Part shown: positions 21,861-33,236 of the stretch, one piece after another
How the letters are laid out: the number at the start of each line of letters is the position of its first letter
Position numbering within the stretch: the stretch's first letter is position 1
NCBI GenBank assembly: GCA_030549495.1
Contig: JAUIRK010000059.1
Span: 248,001-312,000 of the forward strand
DNA length: 64,000 bases
Origin: Nectonema munidae
Taxonomy: Eukaryota; Nematomorpha; Nectonematoida; Nectonematidae
Reading direction: 5' to 3'
The notes under the pieces: model-generated
The model's input: only the letters and a program-made list of their open reading frames with translations
The model's database searches: none
What the model was told of the DNA's origin: nothing
Translations under genes and position numbers: made by a program

Positions 21861-22502
21861 ATAAATAAGGACTTTTTATAAAAGAGCAGATAACAATACG
21901 CTCACAACTTATCAATTATAAACATACAAAATGAAGAACAAAATTTAGAATATAAGAGGAATCAAATAACACGTCGAATCGTCTAAGTTGAGATACGCAT
22001 CATCATATGTGTGCTTCGTACGATTCGAGTCTTCGAATGATAGTATCTTAATTTGTATACGCGACGCCTATGGCTGGAGTATATGTTTATAACTTTATAA
22101 AAATATAGATCATTTCCCTTCATATGCCTTAGGCTGCAGTATATATCTTTAACTTTTAAATATATGGATAATTTCCAGAAAGTGGTGATACGTTGAACAC
22201 CTTAGTGATCGGAAATTTATCGTTCGTTGTTAAATTTTCATATGAAGAAAAGTTTTACTTTTCCTTTATCAAATAATGTTTCTATAGAGAATAATACACA
22301 AAATAAAATTTGTTTTTTCATTTTTTCCGGGACAAAACATGAATAGGATAAATAGATAGGGTCAGCTTTTTCATGAACGAGTAATAAAAAGAAGGAGAAT
22401 TTATTTTTACATACATACACCACAAAGATGCAATAAAGACAAAAACATTAAATTATAAAACAAAATTAATAGTAAAGTATTATCGATTTATATAATCTTT
22501 AG
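21861..22502. other. No gene seen
   Basis: AT-rich, apparently unique sequence with a loose repeat (TATGCCTTAGGCTGCAGTAT-like at 22118-22143 against ...CCTATGGCTGGAGTATAT at 22065-22085). No other features were found. Confidence 0.4.
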
Positions 22503-22650
22503 AGTTAGTTAGTTAGTTAAGTTGTTTGTGACGTTCGCACCCAACCTTTCAGATATCGTCGCCCGTCCGGAATGCTGAGTCCAGGTCTACCTGGACTTTC
22601 CATCCCACTAAACGCCTACTGGCCCTTGTTACTGCATAGCTATACCTTGT
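22503..22650 (-). repeat. SINE-like GC-rich unit with CTAA tail
   Basis: A 125-bp GC-rich segment stands out from the AT-rich flank. On the minus strand it has an A-box-like TAGGCGTTTAGTGG, a hairpin GTCCAGGTAGACCTGGAC, and a B-box-like GGTGCGAACGTCAC, and ends in (CTAA)4 at 22503-22520. That layout suits a tRNA- or 5S-derived SINE with a microsatellite tail. It lies right after the (TA)n tail of the LINE at 22651 on. No target duplication was identified. Confidence 0.35.
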
Positions 22651-23499
22651 TATATATATATATATATATATTATTTTACAAGAATTTATGTTACAATATA
22701 TAAATACAGCTGAGTGATCGATACTATCCTAACGCGAACGCTCCCAATTAGGGAAACAAACTTAATGTCTAGTGATAGCTTGATTACTAACCACGTAGAA
22801 TCGGGTCGCCAGAGCACTACCTAACCGTAAAAACCTTTGAATTCTTCAGAGGAAGAAAACGAGGGTAAAAAACCGGCACGACGGAATGTAGCTTGTTCCT
22901 AAATAAAAGAATATGATTATAAAAGGTATATGCTACAAAAAATAGAAGCGTTAGAAGACATGCAATATCTTATATATTATTAATAAATAATATTTGATAC
23001 ATGTTATAGCGGCTAAGAAAGATATACATAATTTAGGGCATGCTAGGTTAGGAACAATCTACTCCTGGAATTTGACTCCATCCCTAAATGTTGTCCCTAG
23101 GATATATGTTTTAATATTGGAATGTTTAAACGGTCCTACAAACGGACTCCTACAGAGGCCAGATTACCGACTATGCCTAACCTAGCTCGTAACATGAAAC
23201 TGTTTTGGGACTTATACCTTGTGCCAATCCTAAATTTAAGTAGGCGGATCTAGAACTCAGGAATAACAGAACTATATCGCAGAAAGCAGAATTCCCTATT
23301 GCTTGGGGGCTATTGTATATGGATAGGTCACCTAAGATAATTTTTCTCTTCTTTTTTTAGCACATACCCCAAGAACGCTTCAGCCTGGGTTTGCGTGAGC
23401 TCCCAAGCATGGCATAATTGTGGGCAATGCTTGTGTGTTCTTAATTTTTCTATAAACTTTTTATTTAATTTCTCCAACCTTTTCTGGAACCAAGAAAAG

Positions 23500-24779
23500 G
23501 AGGTCCGGCTATGAGCAATAGTGAAAGGGTTGCCATAACAGTCCTAAAAAGTTTATACAGGAGGTCGTCTATTTTGTTGGTCTAAGTTGAGGGAAGGCAT
23601 CCCAAAATGGAGTTTCCATAAGTCAATTTCGGCATTGTTAGGATTTTAATGGCCTTGCCTACCACCGTGGAATTGACCCCAAGGTCTTTAAGACATCCAT
23701 ATAGCGCTAGATCCTTCTTCCCCTTTTTTTTATCTTTTCGTGAGCTTCACGATGAAAACTAAATCCTGCATCCCAATTGATTCCTAGATATTTTAGGTGG
23801 CGAACTCGGGGAATATTCTCCATAGTTAGCGGGTTATTTTTGGGACAATTAGCGCCAAAGATGATGAACTTGCATTTAGAGTAATTCACCTTAAGGTTCC
23901 ATCCAGTGAAATACCTCCCTAATGTGGTATTTACGTCCGTAAGGTGTTTGCAAATACGCGGAACACGCTTAGCGGAGTAATATACACATATGTCGTCTGC
24001 GAAACTGATTATCCTAGCATAGATTGACTTATTGAAAGAGTCCCTAATATCAGATATGTAGATGTTGAACAGAAGAGGGCTTAGAGGTGAACCTTGGGGG
24101 ACCCCGCGGCCTAGGCTTATTCCCTGAAAAGTATTGATCTGGAATGGCGGCGAGAAAGGAAATGGCTCCCTGAAGTGCATTATGGCACAAACATTCTACT
24201 AAGTTTGAACAACAAACCCTCATCCAGACCGTATCAAAAACCTTCTCCTTGAAAATTTGTTACATCCCTACGTAGAGGCCATCATTTAAGCTTTTAGCAA
24301 CAAAATATTGGAATGTAAGCAGAGCATGATTTGTTGATAAACCTTTTTTGAATCCAAACTGTTCTTCTGGGATTATTGCATGCTCCTTGCACCAAGCATC
24401 GAGTACTCCAAAAATTAATTTGTCATACACTTTGCTCAGGCAATGGAGAAGACTGATAGGCCGTAGGTCACTCGGTTTGCCGCTCTTCTTGCCAGCCTTT
24501 GGCACACAAATAAGTATAGCCCTTTTATAGCAGTCGGTAAAACCCATCTTTTATAAAAGAGTTATATATTGCCACCAAGACATCCCTAAACCTAGGGGGA
24601 AGATTCTTGATGAATAGATTACTAACTTCATCCCATCCCGCCGCTTTCCTAGCTTTAAGCCTTTTAATGATTTGAACCAGGTCCTCTAGGATGAAGTTAG
24701 TGTCGTTCGTCGCAGTTAAACGCCTAAAAAACTCAATTCCAGAATTAAAATTTTTCGGACCTGGATTTGTCCTATACAC
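23500..24779 (-). pseudogene. LINE ORF2 reverse transcriptase region
   Basis: Minus-strand parts in order: KARKAAGWDEVSNLFIKNLP (24525-24779); then KRAILICVPKAGKKSGKPSD, LRPISLLHCLSKVYDKL and EEQFGFKKGLSTNHALL (24260-24547); then GRGVPQGSPLSPLLFNIYIS and SFADDICVYYSA (23707-24180), which hold RT blocks with the catalytic A-D-D. A thumb-like region with YGCLKDLGVNSTVVGKAIK continues to about 23500. The segments lie in different frames. The PQGSPLSPLLFN and FADD motifs fit the I/Jockey/R1 assemblage. Confidence 0.85.
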
Positions 24780-24837
24780 ATCTTCGTAATAATCAGCAAG
24801 CAGTGCACATTTATCTTCCGCCTCAATGGCTGTTCGG

Positions 24838-25948
24838 TTATTTCCAAGTGACCGACGTTGGACCTTTGTAGCCAGGCTTCAGCCCTCTAACCAGGTTCCA
24901 GAACTTCGAAGAGCCCTGTAGCGGGTTAGAGGCTTTTGTGATGCTTGTAACTCTCCTAGATGTGGTTTCGCCGAGCTTTTTCCTAATGAGTTTTTGTAAT
25001 CGATTGATGAAATTCTTTGTCTCGGCGACCCTAGTGTGAATGTATTTTCTATAGAGAGCTAGTTTTTCTTTGATGAGTAATAGGACATTCTTCGGAATTG
25101 GATTTTCGTATTTTCTAACCCCCTTCAAGGGAACTGCCTCTCGTGCCGCAGAGAGAATAGCATCGTTAACACACTCCGCAAGTTCCTCAGGAGGTTTTAC
25201 TCCTATGCACATCATGACCCGCGGGGCTGAATCATTTAGTAGCGACCTAAACCTATCCCAGTTGGCTTGGCTGAAGACCCACCTCTTCACTAAATTTCCC
25301 TTGTCAGCCATGAATTGTGTACCTAAAGAAACTGTGACCAACAAGGGCTTGTGGTCAGATACACAGCAATCCTGGATAACCACTATTGAGGCTAGAAGTG
25401 GTCTTAGATTAAAAGACACGATTGCAAAGTCTAACACATTCTTATCACGAGTCGGTGTTGGCTCGTTAGCGAGCATACGAATCCTCTACCAACTTGAGTA
25501 AGTCGGTGCCAGCCGCGCTATTGGTTTCACTGAACAGTCAACTGTGGTGAGTGTTTAGGTCACCTAGTAGTAGCACCTAATAGGAGGCGCGAAGATATCT
25601 TTCAATAAATTCGTTGTCCAATATAGGGTTAGGCGGGTTCTAACAACCCAACACAACTAAATGTCCAGCTCTGCCAAGATCAAGCTTCAGGGCCATCGAG
25701 CCTCCAGGGTCACTTATCGTGAAACTGGAAACCTTTAATTCCTCTCGCACACCCATCGCTAGACCTCGCGAGTGACTTGTTCCAGGATGCACAAATCTCC
25801 TATATCCGAGGATGCGGATGGAATACTTGGCTTGAGATTTGACTTCGTTCAGAGAGAAGACATCTATATTATTTTTGGTAAGGAGCTCAATTAGAGCACT
25901 ACGTTTCTTAGCCAAGCCGTTGATGTTGAAGTGCATAAATTTGAGCAT
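24838..25948 (-). pseudogene. LINE ORF2 endonuclease region
   Basis: The first segment (25640-25948) begins MLKFMHFNINGL, followed by DVFSLNEVKS, the start of an AP-endonuclease fold (N in 'FNINGL', E in 'LNEVK'), then RGLAMGVREEL. The second segment (24838-25476) has NVLDFAIVSFNL and VSDHKPLLVTVS, the 'SDH' catalytic end, followed by the linker to the reverse transcriptase. The frame changes between the two and some sequence is out of frame near 25480-25640. It nicks target DNA in working LINEs. Confidence 0.8.
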
Positions 25949-26140
25949 GACAACTTGGCACTACACTACCCTATTTACTGACACTCTAGCAGGAGGTCCG
26001 CAGCCACTGCGCTCACCCTTTTCTCCAACTGTTCTTTGAACATTGGTGACTTGAAATGGAGAGGGCTATTTTTAAGATAGTCTCCTCGGAGGGGGAGGAC
26101 TCGATATATGTTGGTGCCTTGTACATAAGGGGTCTACTTA

Positions 26141-26302
26141 CTACTTGTGCGAAGAATGGGCCGGCTGTTGGTATTGCATTGTTTTTACCTTACTTTGAAT
26201 AGGAGGCGGATTTGACTTCTTTGGACGCGTCTGGTTACCTTTTGGAGTGTCTTTGGCCTTGAGAGAGGCAAATTTAGCCGGACAATTATTGTAGGCTGCC
26301 GA
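26141..26302 (-). pseudogene. LINE ORF1 C-terminal end (gag-like)
   Basis: The minus-strand frame reads CHSAAYNNCPAKFASL then a basic, proline-rich tail with PKKSNPPPIQSKVK, ending in a stop near 26141. 'CHSAAYxxCPxK' is the third CCHC-like knuckle of ORF1 proteins in Jockey/I-group LINEs, which bind the element RNA. The first two knuckles and the N-terminus are missing because the insertion is 5'-truncated. Confidence 0.7.
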
Positions 26303-26305
26303 GTG

Positions 26306-27106
26306 ACATAATCTTTAGAGAGAGAAAACAGTATATCAAAGAAAATAACAATAAATTATTTTTGTAATAAAATACTGGAAATTTATCGAAGTTTAAAAAT
26401 GACCTCTTGGGTTCCCTGCGACCATCAGAATTTATAAAAGAAGTTAATACGAGTAGCTCATCGATTTTTAATAGAAAGAATATTAGAAAATAAATTTGAA
26501 GTTTTAAGATAAGTAAATTTTTGATTATTTTTAGATGGTGTTAAGAAAATCGATTACGGCCATTCGAGGTAGAAAAATTGCGGCCATGCGAGGATTAAGG
26601 GTTAGTCTTGGGTTTATACTAACCCTTTTCTCTAACATGCTGTATCTCATAATACTGCGTCGAACAAGCTGTGTTGACCTATAGAGATTCTTGGTGTTAT
26701 AAGAAGTGAGTGACGGCAGATTGAATCATTTTAACCTCACATGCTTCAGGCCAGAAGAACACAGCTCTCACCCTTTCCTTGTGATTACCGATCCTTCAAT
26801 TTGAGTTGGTTGTACATTTTTTATCCCTAAGCCATGCTTTGTTACTTTTTTCTAATTTGCATACATTAATTTCGCTGTTTTTAGATTTAAATTGTATAGA
26901 CTTGCTAAAATTGAAGTCAGTCAGTCAGTCAGTCACTCACTTACTAGCTCATATTTCGCCTTACACGCACCTTCATGATCCCACCCTTGACACATCTATT
27001 TAATCAACAGCTTCTTATATTTAATTTATATACAGAATGTTTATACGCAAAATGGCTGCAAATCCAAATTTTCAAACGAAGCATTAATGTCTATTTTTTG
27101 TTATAG
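26306..27106. other. No gene seen; upstream or intron sequence of the DPP-like gene
   Basis: Contains a short perfect inverted pair AAGGGTTAG...CTAACCCTT at about 26597-26630 and a (CAGT)n microsatellite at about 26916-26934. A T-rich tract (CTATTTTTTGTTATAG) directly precedes the exon at 27107. No first exon or promoter was recognised. Confidence 0.45.
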
Positions 27107-27221
27107 GATCTAGAAGTTTCATCGTCGAAGTCAAAAAACTTGAAAAGTATTTTCGTCTCCCTCTTCGTTATCTTCAGCATCCTTCTCCTGATAGCAATCG
27201 CGGCGATAGTGATCACGAAAA
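27107..27221 (+). CDS. DPP4-family gene, membrane-anchor exon
   Basis: A GTTATAG acceptor precedes and GTAAAAAC donor follows; the frame is open throughout (38 codons plus one base, phase 0 to 1). The product is DLEVSSSKSKNLKS, then a hydrophobic span IFVSLFVIFSILLLIAIAA with IVITK after it. A short basic cytosolic stretch, one ~21-residue helix and then the extracellular side is the arrangement of type II DPP4/DPP6/DPP10 proteins, where the same exon carries the anchor. Use of GC-rich third positions (CTCTTCGTTATCTTC) contrasts with the flanks. Linking it to the propeller exons 23 kb away is inference from matching family order and strand. The cytosolic start exon was not found. Confidence 0.7.
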
Positions 27222-27975
27222 GTAAAAACAGTCTTTTTCACACACTCACGCATTTGATTTTAGAGAAGGCAGTGCGAACTCTAATTATCTTTTCAAGGAC
27301 AAACTCCCTGCTAACTTTTGTAATTGCGAGAGAAGCCTAATGCACATGTGTCATCTCTCCATTCCTTCTGCCATTCACTAGACATATAAACACATTTTTA
27401 AATACAATAAATGCCCCGTGCATTTCTTTTTTTCAAGTTCAGTCTTTTCCTAATACCCTTTGTGTTACATTTTTGTAAGTTCTTCATTCGTTCCATCTTC
27501 TATTTATATTTAACCTATTTAAATTAAATTAAATTAAGTCTATCCTAGGGGTGCAAGATTATAAATCAGCTAACTGGGATAAATATGGGCTTGAAAAAAC
27601 CCATGAACAAATTTTTATCCCTTACAGAAATAATTAATACGAAAAATACATTAAAAAGAGGAATTTTTATACTAAAAAAGATAATTAGTCATCTTTTATC
27701 TAGATTTTCAAACCTTCTTTTTTGAAGAATCCAAAAGACGGGTTCTTTTAAATCCACCTTGATTCCATTAATTAATAAGTGTTCGGTAAAAGGCGCGACA
27801 TTTTCCAGCACTAGTCCATCCTGTATCAACTCCATACCTTTACTCTCGACTATATCGTGTATCATCATTCATAGTTTATTTTTGAGAGCAAGGTTGAGAA
27901 GAGTTGCAAGAATTTTTCAATTATCATGTCAGCAATGCAATTGATCAATTTTGGTTTGATAATTTTATGCATATT
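27222..27975. other. Intron sequence, no gene seen
   Basis: AT-rich intron after the anchor exon. Short frames at 27759-27944 lack codon bias or similarity. Confidence 0.45.
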
Positions 27976-28104
27976 TTTACCCTTTGACTGCTAGATTTTG
28001 AAGACTATTCGCCTGCTTTCTTTTTCAATGCAATTTTATGTATCTAAAGCATATGTTTTTCATTTCTTGAGTAGCCGGCTTCTCTCGAGCCCTCAAAGGG
28101 TTAA
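27976..28104. mobile_element. 129-bp TTAA MITE
   Basis: The left end TTTACCCTTTGACTGC and right end GCCCTCAAAGGGTTAA are inverted repeats starting at a (drifted) TTAA. The size and ends fit a piggyBac-type miniature element. It lies inside an intron of the DPP-like gene. Confidence 0.5.
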
Positions 28105-29889
28105 TTCGATAAAAACAGTTTGCTTCCATATAACTTGTAAATTTGTTTTTTTGTGTATGATGTGATGCGCCCCATAATTTTCGTTTGAAATGATTGCTTG
28201 ATGTATTAATTTCTATTTCTGATGTTTCTTGAGTCTCGCTTCCCTTACTCATTTCTTCTGACTTTATGGTGAAGAGACGTTTTTACACTATATAGATTTT
28301 ATGATATCTTTTTTTCGAGAAACACATTCAACTTACCATACATGGATCCAAAATGTGCAGATATGATATTCAGGATAAATGATGGTATGATACTGATTTT
28401 CTCTACTGGGGTGGAAACATTTATTGTATTGAATCGGCTGGATTATATCTTTTGATATTTCGTCAAATTTTCTAAGCTCTCTAAATGCTACATTTGCTAT
28501 TATTTTTAAGGTAATGTCATTATCGATACATGTCAAAAAATGCATCAACAAATATCAAAAGCCTAAATTTTTTTTAACTATTTTTTTATTTATCTATAGA
28601 TACAATATAACTAGGTAGCTAAATTTTACAATTGCCACTTTCTAATGTTATGCTCTTTTAAACTTTTTACATTTAATTTTACTGATAAACATTTCTTCTG
28701 AGAGAAATATCTATCAAACAATGAAATTGTCTCCAAAATATTAATCAATCATGACCCGTAAATTTGACCCTTGTAATTTTCACCGAAAATTTCCCTCCCA
28801 CGAAACTTCCATCCTATTAATTTTTCATTTCAGTTAATTTCCACACCAACTTTTTTCAATTCATCAAATAAACAAATGACATTTTTACTACATAAGTCAA
28901 CATGTACCTTTTAATCGCCATTGGTCCACTTGTGGATTCAAAATATGTTTAAAAATAGAATAAACACGTCGTTGCTTTATTTTTTTCGATAATAATATGA
29001 TAATAAAGCCTTTAATTGGTCACGTTAGATAAAAATATCATAAATAAAGTTTGTTTTTAAATAAAAAATTGATTTAGTAATAAGTAATGCAGAAAAAAAT
29101 TACAGTTTTTTCTTCGCCTATATTTTCAAAACTTTTCTCCCCATAACCCTATTTTTATGAGTTATTTTACAAACTTCTAATCTTTATTTTTCTTGTAGGA
29201 CCAATTTTGTGAAATTAAAAAAAATCATATGATTTCAAACAAAAACTTTTTGGATACACTTGTGGACCATTGGTGTATTCTGATAACAATTTATACTTTA
29301 TACATGTAAGTAAGAAACTGAAAAAGTATAATAAATAAATCTCACTTTGTTTATTTATACGCACATAAATAATAATCAAAAGAATCAATGTGATGATGAA
29401 GTGAATAAAACCAATGAGGCCGGTTCTAATTTCTCTAGGGTTAACATTCCATACGTATTCCATATGTATTCCATATTCACATACATGGGAAGAATCTATC
29501 AAATTAGATTACGAAACTTATGATCTTGTGTATAAACAAAACTTGCTCGCTTTTTTATATTTATAAACAGATAGTAATGGACAGAGTCAATAAAAGAAAA
29601 GAAATGAAAGCGGTGGTGCGGCAGCGTTTTTCTGCTTTGTGAAGGATATTTTTCGGGACCGCTATCACTCTTTATCTCATATTTTTTTATTCATTATAAT
29701 CTCTATATTTTCTGGTCCTCTCGTTTTCTCTATTCTTGTAAAGCTTTTGTTTTTCCTCTTTTCTGAATTGATCTTTACTTTTATTTAAAGTTCTGTATTT
29801 GTCGCTAACCTTTGTTGCTGCTCTCTATATTCATGTTCGTATTTTTTTCTCAGTTACCTTCTGTTTTTGCATTGTTTCTTGTTGAAATG
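28105..29889. other. Intron sequence with two unassigned minus-strand frames
   Basis: Minus-strand frames at 28333-28551 (with FRELRKFDEISKD and NKCFHPSRENQYHT) and 28025-28252 (MSKGSETQETSEIEINTSS...) look somewhat protein-like. The first ends at a strong donor-like TATG|GTAAGT near 28337, but joining to the second by that donor does not keep a frame. No family is recognised. The remainder to 29889 is AT-rich without features. Confidence 0.3.
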
Positions 29890-31390
29890 AAATTCAAGCA
29901 TTTATCTTCTGCGATTTTGTCATACTTCCTCCAAGTGAAAATAATGTTGTTACTGATACAGAAGACATTGATGAAAATGATATGCTTGATACTTTTCCTA
30001 AAGATATCTGTGGAGAAACCGAAGTGTCGGATGTTGAAGAAGATGAGGTTCAAACTTGTCGATGGAAAAAAAAGTTTTTTTTGATAAAACTCTCATCACA
30101 CATTGAAAGTTACGAAACTTCAAGAGACATTGCTTTGGAGCCTATTGATTTATTTTACAAAGTTTTTTGAAAAGAATACATGGAAACGTTAGCCGAGACA
30201 TCTTCTTTTTATGCAAACCAAAAAATGAAATTGTATCTTTAGATTGGAAAGATATAGGTATTTTTATTGGATTCATAATTTTATCTGGTTACAATTCATT
30301 GCCCAGGGAGGAGGATTTCTGGTCGACTCAATTAGATCTTGGCATCTTGGCGTGGTTAGTCAAGTAATGTCAAGAAAGAGATTTAGGGAAATTAAAAAAT
30401 ATTTCCATATTGTTGACAATAGTATAATAGTCTTGAAAGACAAAATGGCAAAAGTTAAACCAATATATGAAATGTTAAATTTAAATTTTGCAAAATTTAC
30501 TATGGGCCTCACTCATGTAAGCAATCTATAAGAGATGGGTAAACCCATTAGATTTGGGTATACAATTTGGTGTATGTGTTCATCTTTGGGTTGTCCTTTA
30601 GCTTTGCACATTTATCAAGGTAAAGTGCAAAATTTTTCAGTCAAAAAGATGCCCTTCGATGCCCATCTTCTATTTCGACAACTTTTTTTTACCTCACATA
30701 ATCTTTTAAAAAATTTAAGCTAACAAAACATAAAAGCAATAGGCACCGTTAGAACTAACATACCTAATAAATGTCCTTTGATCGAGCATAAAGAACTAAA
30801 GAAAAAAAGATTTTAGATTCGATGGCACGGTGTTTTTCTTGAAATGGAAAGATAACTTCATTGTAAGTGTAGGATCTAATTTCTGTACCCAAAATCCTAT
30901 GGGAAATATCAAACGATATTCTCGTTTGGAGAAGAAAAAATTGAAATAGAATGTCCTCATTTTATTGCAAAGTACAATCAAGGAATGGTTGGAGTTGATG
31001 TTTTTGGCAAGATTTTAGCAGCTTGTAGACCCAAAGTAAAGTCAAAAAATGGTGGTGGCCTTTAGCAATGCAGGCTATAAATGTTTCAGTAGTTGGTGCA
31101 TGGAAAAATTATGGAAATACGTATCCAGAAAGGAAGCCTTCACACCTGAATTTTCGTAGAGAAATCACATTGCATTTGTTACAACTGAAAGGTTTGCAAA
31201 TCAAAAGAAAACCTGGACCTTCTTCGCATCTTTCTAAAAGCTCAAGAAGTGTTGATGGACATTATTTAGTCTGTTTCGAGACAGCAACAAAGAAAATGCG
31301 TTGACTCTAAGAAAAATTCAATTTTATGTTGCTATGCTTGCCAAAAGAACATACACCGAGATTGCTTTCCACTTTCATCAATAGTTTTTT
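29890..31390 (+). pseudogene. piggyBac-family transposase, broken
   Basis: Reading along the plus strand: an acidic N-terminus (ENDMLDTFPKDICGE then EVSDVEEDEVQTC); DIALEPIDLFYKVF; a DDE_Tnp_1_7 stretch with GFLVDSIRSWHLGV, VMSRKRFREIKKYFHIVDN and DKMAKVKPIYEMLN; GKPIRFGYTIWCMCSSLGC; YNQGMVGVDVF then AACRPKVKSKKW; MQAINVSVVGAWKNYG; and a cysteine-rich tail CCYACQKNIHRDCFP, the zinc-binding C-terminus of piggyBac proteins. Several frame changes and stops separate the parts, so it cannot be made intact. Terminal repeats were not recognised. It moved by cut-and-paste at TTAA, so relatives could have mobilised the TTAA elements in the window. Confidence 0.85.
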
Positions 31391-31439
31391 AATTTTTTAA
31401 TATTTAATAAAGTTTTGTTTTTTACATTTTTTGTTTACA

Positions 31440-32225
31440 CTTTTCACCATTGGTCCACTCCTTCTTCTTCTCTACTCCTTGTCCCCAAGTTGGGGGTCGG
31501 TGGCCATGATCTTGAGCCTCCATTTTCCTCTAACCTCAGCATCATCTTCTAACCCGAGAGTGTATTTTTTACAAGAGTCAATCTTTCCATGGTCTTCCCT
31601 TTTTTCTTTTAACGATTACAGTCCCATTAAAAGCTTTTCGAACGATGTTCTCTTCTTTCATTCTTAGTACATGGCCATACCACCTTCCTTAGTTTGCTTC
31701 TTTCTATAAGCCTTAAAACACTAAAGTTTACTAGGCTATGTCTCCTGACTTCTTCATTTTTATGTGATCTTTCAACGATATTCCTCAGCATATTGAATTC
31801 TGTTGTGGCAAACTTTCTTTCATCTTTCTTTTTTAAAGTTGGACATTCTGTTCCATAAGTCATAACCGGTCTGATGATTGTTGTATATATTTTTGCCTTT
31901 AATTTCAGTGGTATTCTTTTATCGTACAGCACAGGTTTCATTTCTTTCTACTTCATCCAGCTCGCATTTATTCTTGCTTGCACTTCTTTCTCACAAGTCC
32001 CATTCTCTGCAATTTGACAACCCAAATACTTGGAACTACTCACTTGGTTCAATCTTTTCCCATTTCGGTCTACAACTTCAACTGATACTTTTCCATTTCT
32101 ACTGCATGCCATGGTTTCAGTTTTGTTAACATATTTCATATGTTCAGGACAAAAAAAATGGGGCATGGAGTTTCTATTTGACCTAACAGTTCCCAATATC
32201 GTAATATCATATTTTGAGCCCATTC
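31440..32225 (-). pseudogene. RTE-clade LINE, 3' part of reverse transcriptase
   Basis: The minus strand gives SSKYLGCQIAENGTCEKEV, QARINASWMKWKEMKPVLYD, KRIPLKLKAKIYTTIIRPVM and TYGTECPTLKKKDERK, the 'YG-E-W'-type thumb region of RTE/BovB elements. Toward 31440, decayed sequence with MATDPQLGDKE fits the 'ADP-x-x-x-D' C-terminal end. This is the 3' portion only, as expected for 5'-truncated LINEs, and it is interrupted. The piece at 42555-43215 is a close relative. Confidence 0.8.
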
Positions 32226-33086
32226 ACAAAGTTCATAGGACATAAAAAACCTGTCAACTACTATTCCTGTTCAATTGGGAACATCGATACTTTTTATAGG
32301 TCTCTTTACCGCTAAAATAAACAGGTTCACAAAAAATAATGAAAAAACTTTTTAACTTTGAAAATTTTCAATGATAAGATTATAATTTGTATGGTGATAA
32401 ATTATGCACATACACAAAGTTACATACTTGTCACATAAATAGTGTCAAGTTACGTAGTTGGAGATTGTCACGAAACACAAAGGTAAAAGAATATCAAGTA
32501 CTTTTGACAGCCAACCTCTTCTCTTCTTTCTCTCATATTATATCCTGATATAACATACAAGAATAAATACAATAGACATATATTTTACTTGATATATGTA
32601 TCATCTACTAATCTCTTTTTTCTAAGTCACATAACTTTTTCATGAATTTTCATTTGTATAGGGCATTTGATTATAAAACCAATCATGTACTGCAAAAGAT
32701 AATACGTTATCATTCAAAAAGTCATTTCAATATATATTTGACATATAACATTGGAGAAAAAAGCTTACTTGAAGTTGAATTTCATGTGAGCCATTGTGTT
32801 GGATCAATCAAACTTTAGATGAAAAAAAGCTTGGAAATAGAGAAAGGGGAAGCCAACAATTCCGCTCCGTTTCTAGGACTAGAAGGATGCGTTGTAATGT
32901 CTCTGATATTACGGCGTGGAGGACCTTTGTTAGACCTCTTGGCTGTCCAGAAATACTCTTGAATATCAGTAGAAGTAGTATTATAATCGGAAACATATGT
33001 AGAACTTGAAGTTAAGTCACTATCAGACGAACTCATATTCGAAGGACCGAAGCAAATGTGGAAGAGAACAAATTTTGTATGTTATT
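32226..33086. other. Intron sequence; possible minus-strand frame
   Basis: A minus-strand frame at 32815-33036 starts MSSSDSDLTSSSTYVSDY and has balanced composition (EYFWTAKRSNKGPPRRNIRD). It might be a real N-terminal exon or a transposon N-terminus, but no donor site or family supports either. The rest shows no features. Confidence 0.3.
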
Positions 33087-33236
33087 CAACAAAATGTAAA
33101 ACAAATGAAACAAATAGTTTCTATGAATCACAGTACAACGCATGAGGATCATTAGTATGACGTATGATGATGAACTTCATTATATTGCTATTGGGATTAA
33201 TAGAAACCATTTGTTTCATTTTTTTACATTTAGTTG
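33087..33236. repeat. 150-bp foldback (inverted repeat)
   Basis: The left arm 33087-33124 (AAATGTAAAACAAATGAAAC core) and right arm 33200-33236 are reverse complements with about five differences over 37-38 bp, separated by ~75 bp. No target duplication was found. It is either a small MITE or the remnant of one. Confidence 0.6.

Larger units (their letters stand above)
22651..26305 (-). mobile_element. I/Jockey-type LINE, 5'-truncated and decayed
   Basis: Along the minus strand: the end of ORF1 with a gag-type knuckle (CHSAAYNNCPAKF) at about 26140-26305, AP-type endonuclease at about 24838-25948, and reverse transcriptase at about 23500-24780. A GC-richer 3' region then ends in an (AT)n tail at 22651-22672. 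No RNase H domain was seen. The 5' end stops inside ORF1 near 26305, the usual truncation of LINE insertion. The ORF2 frame is interrupted several times, so it is inactive. Its sense strand is opposite to the DPP-like gene. Confidence 0.85.

Noticed and set aside
28322-28480. Plus-strand WYDTDFLYWGGNIYC looks like the missing DPP exon ('W-DTEFLY')
   Set aside because: A stop codon lies immediately before the tryptophan with no acceptor in between, and the frame ends before a usable donor; likely coincidence.
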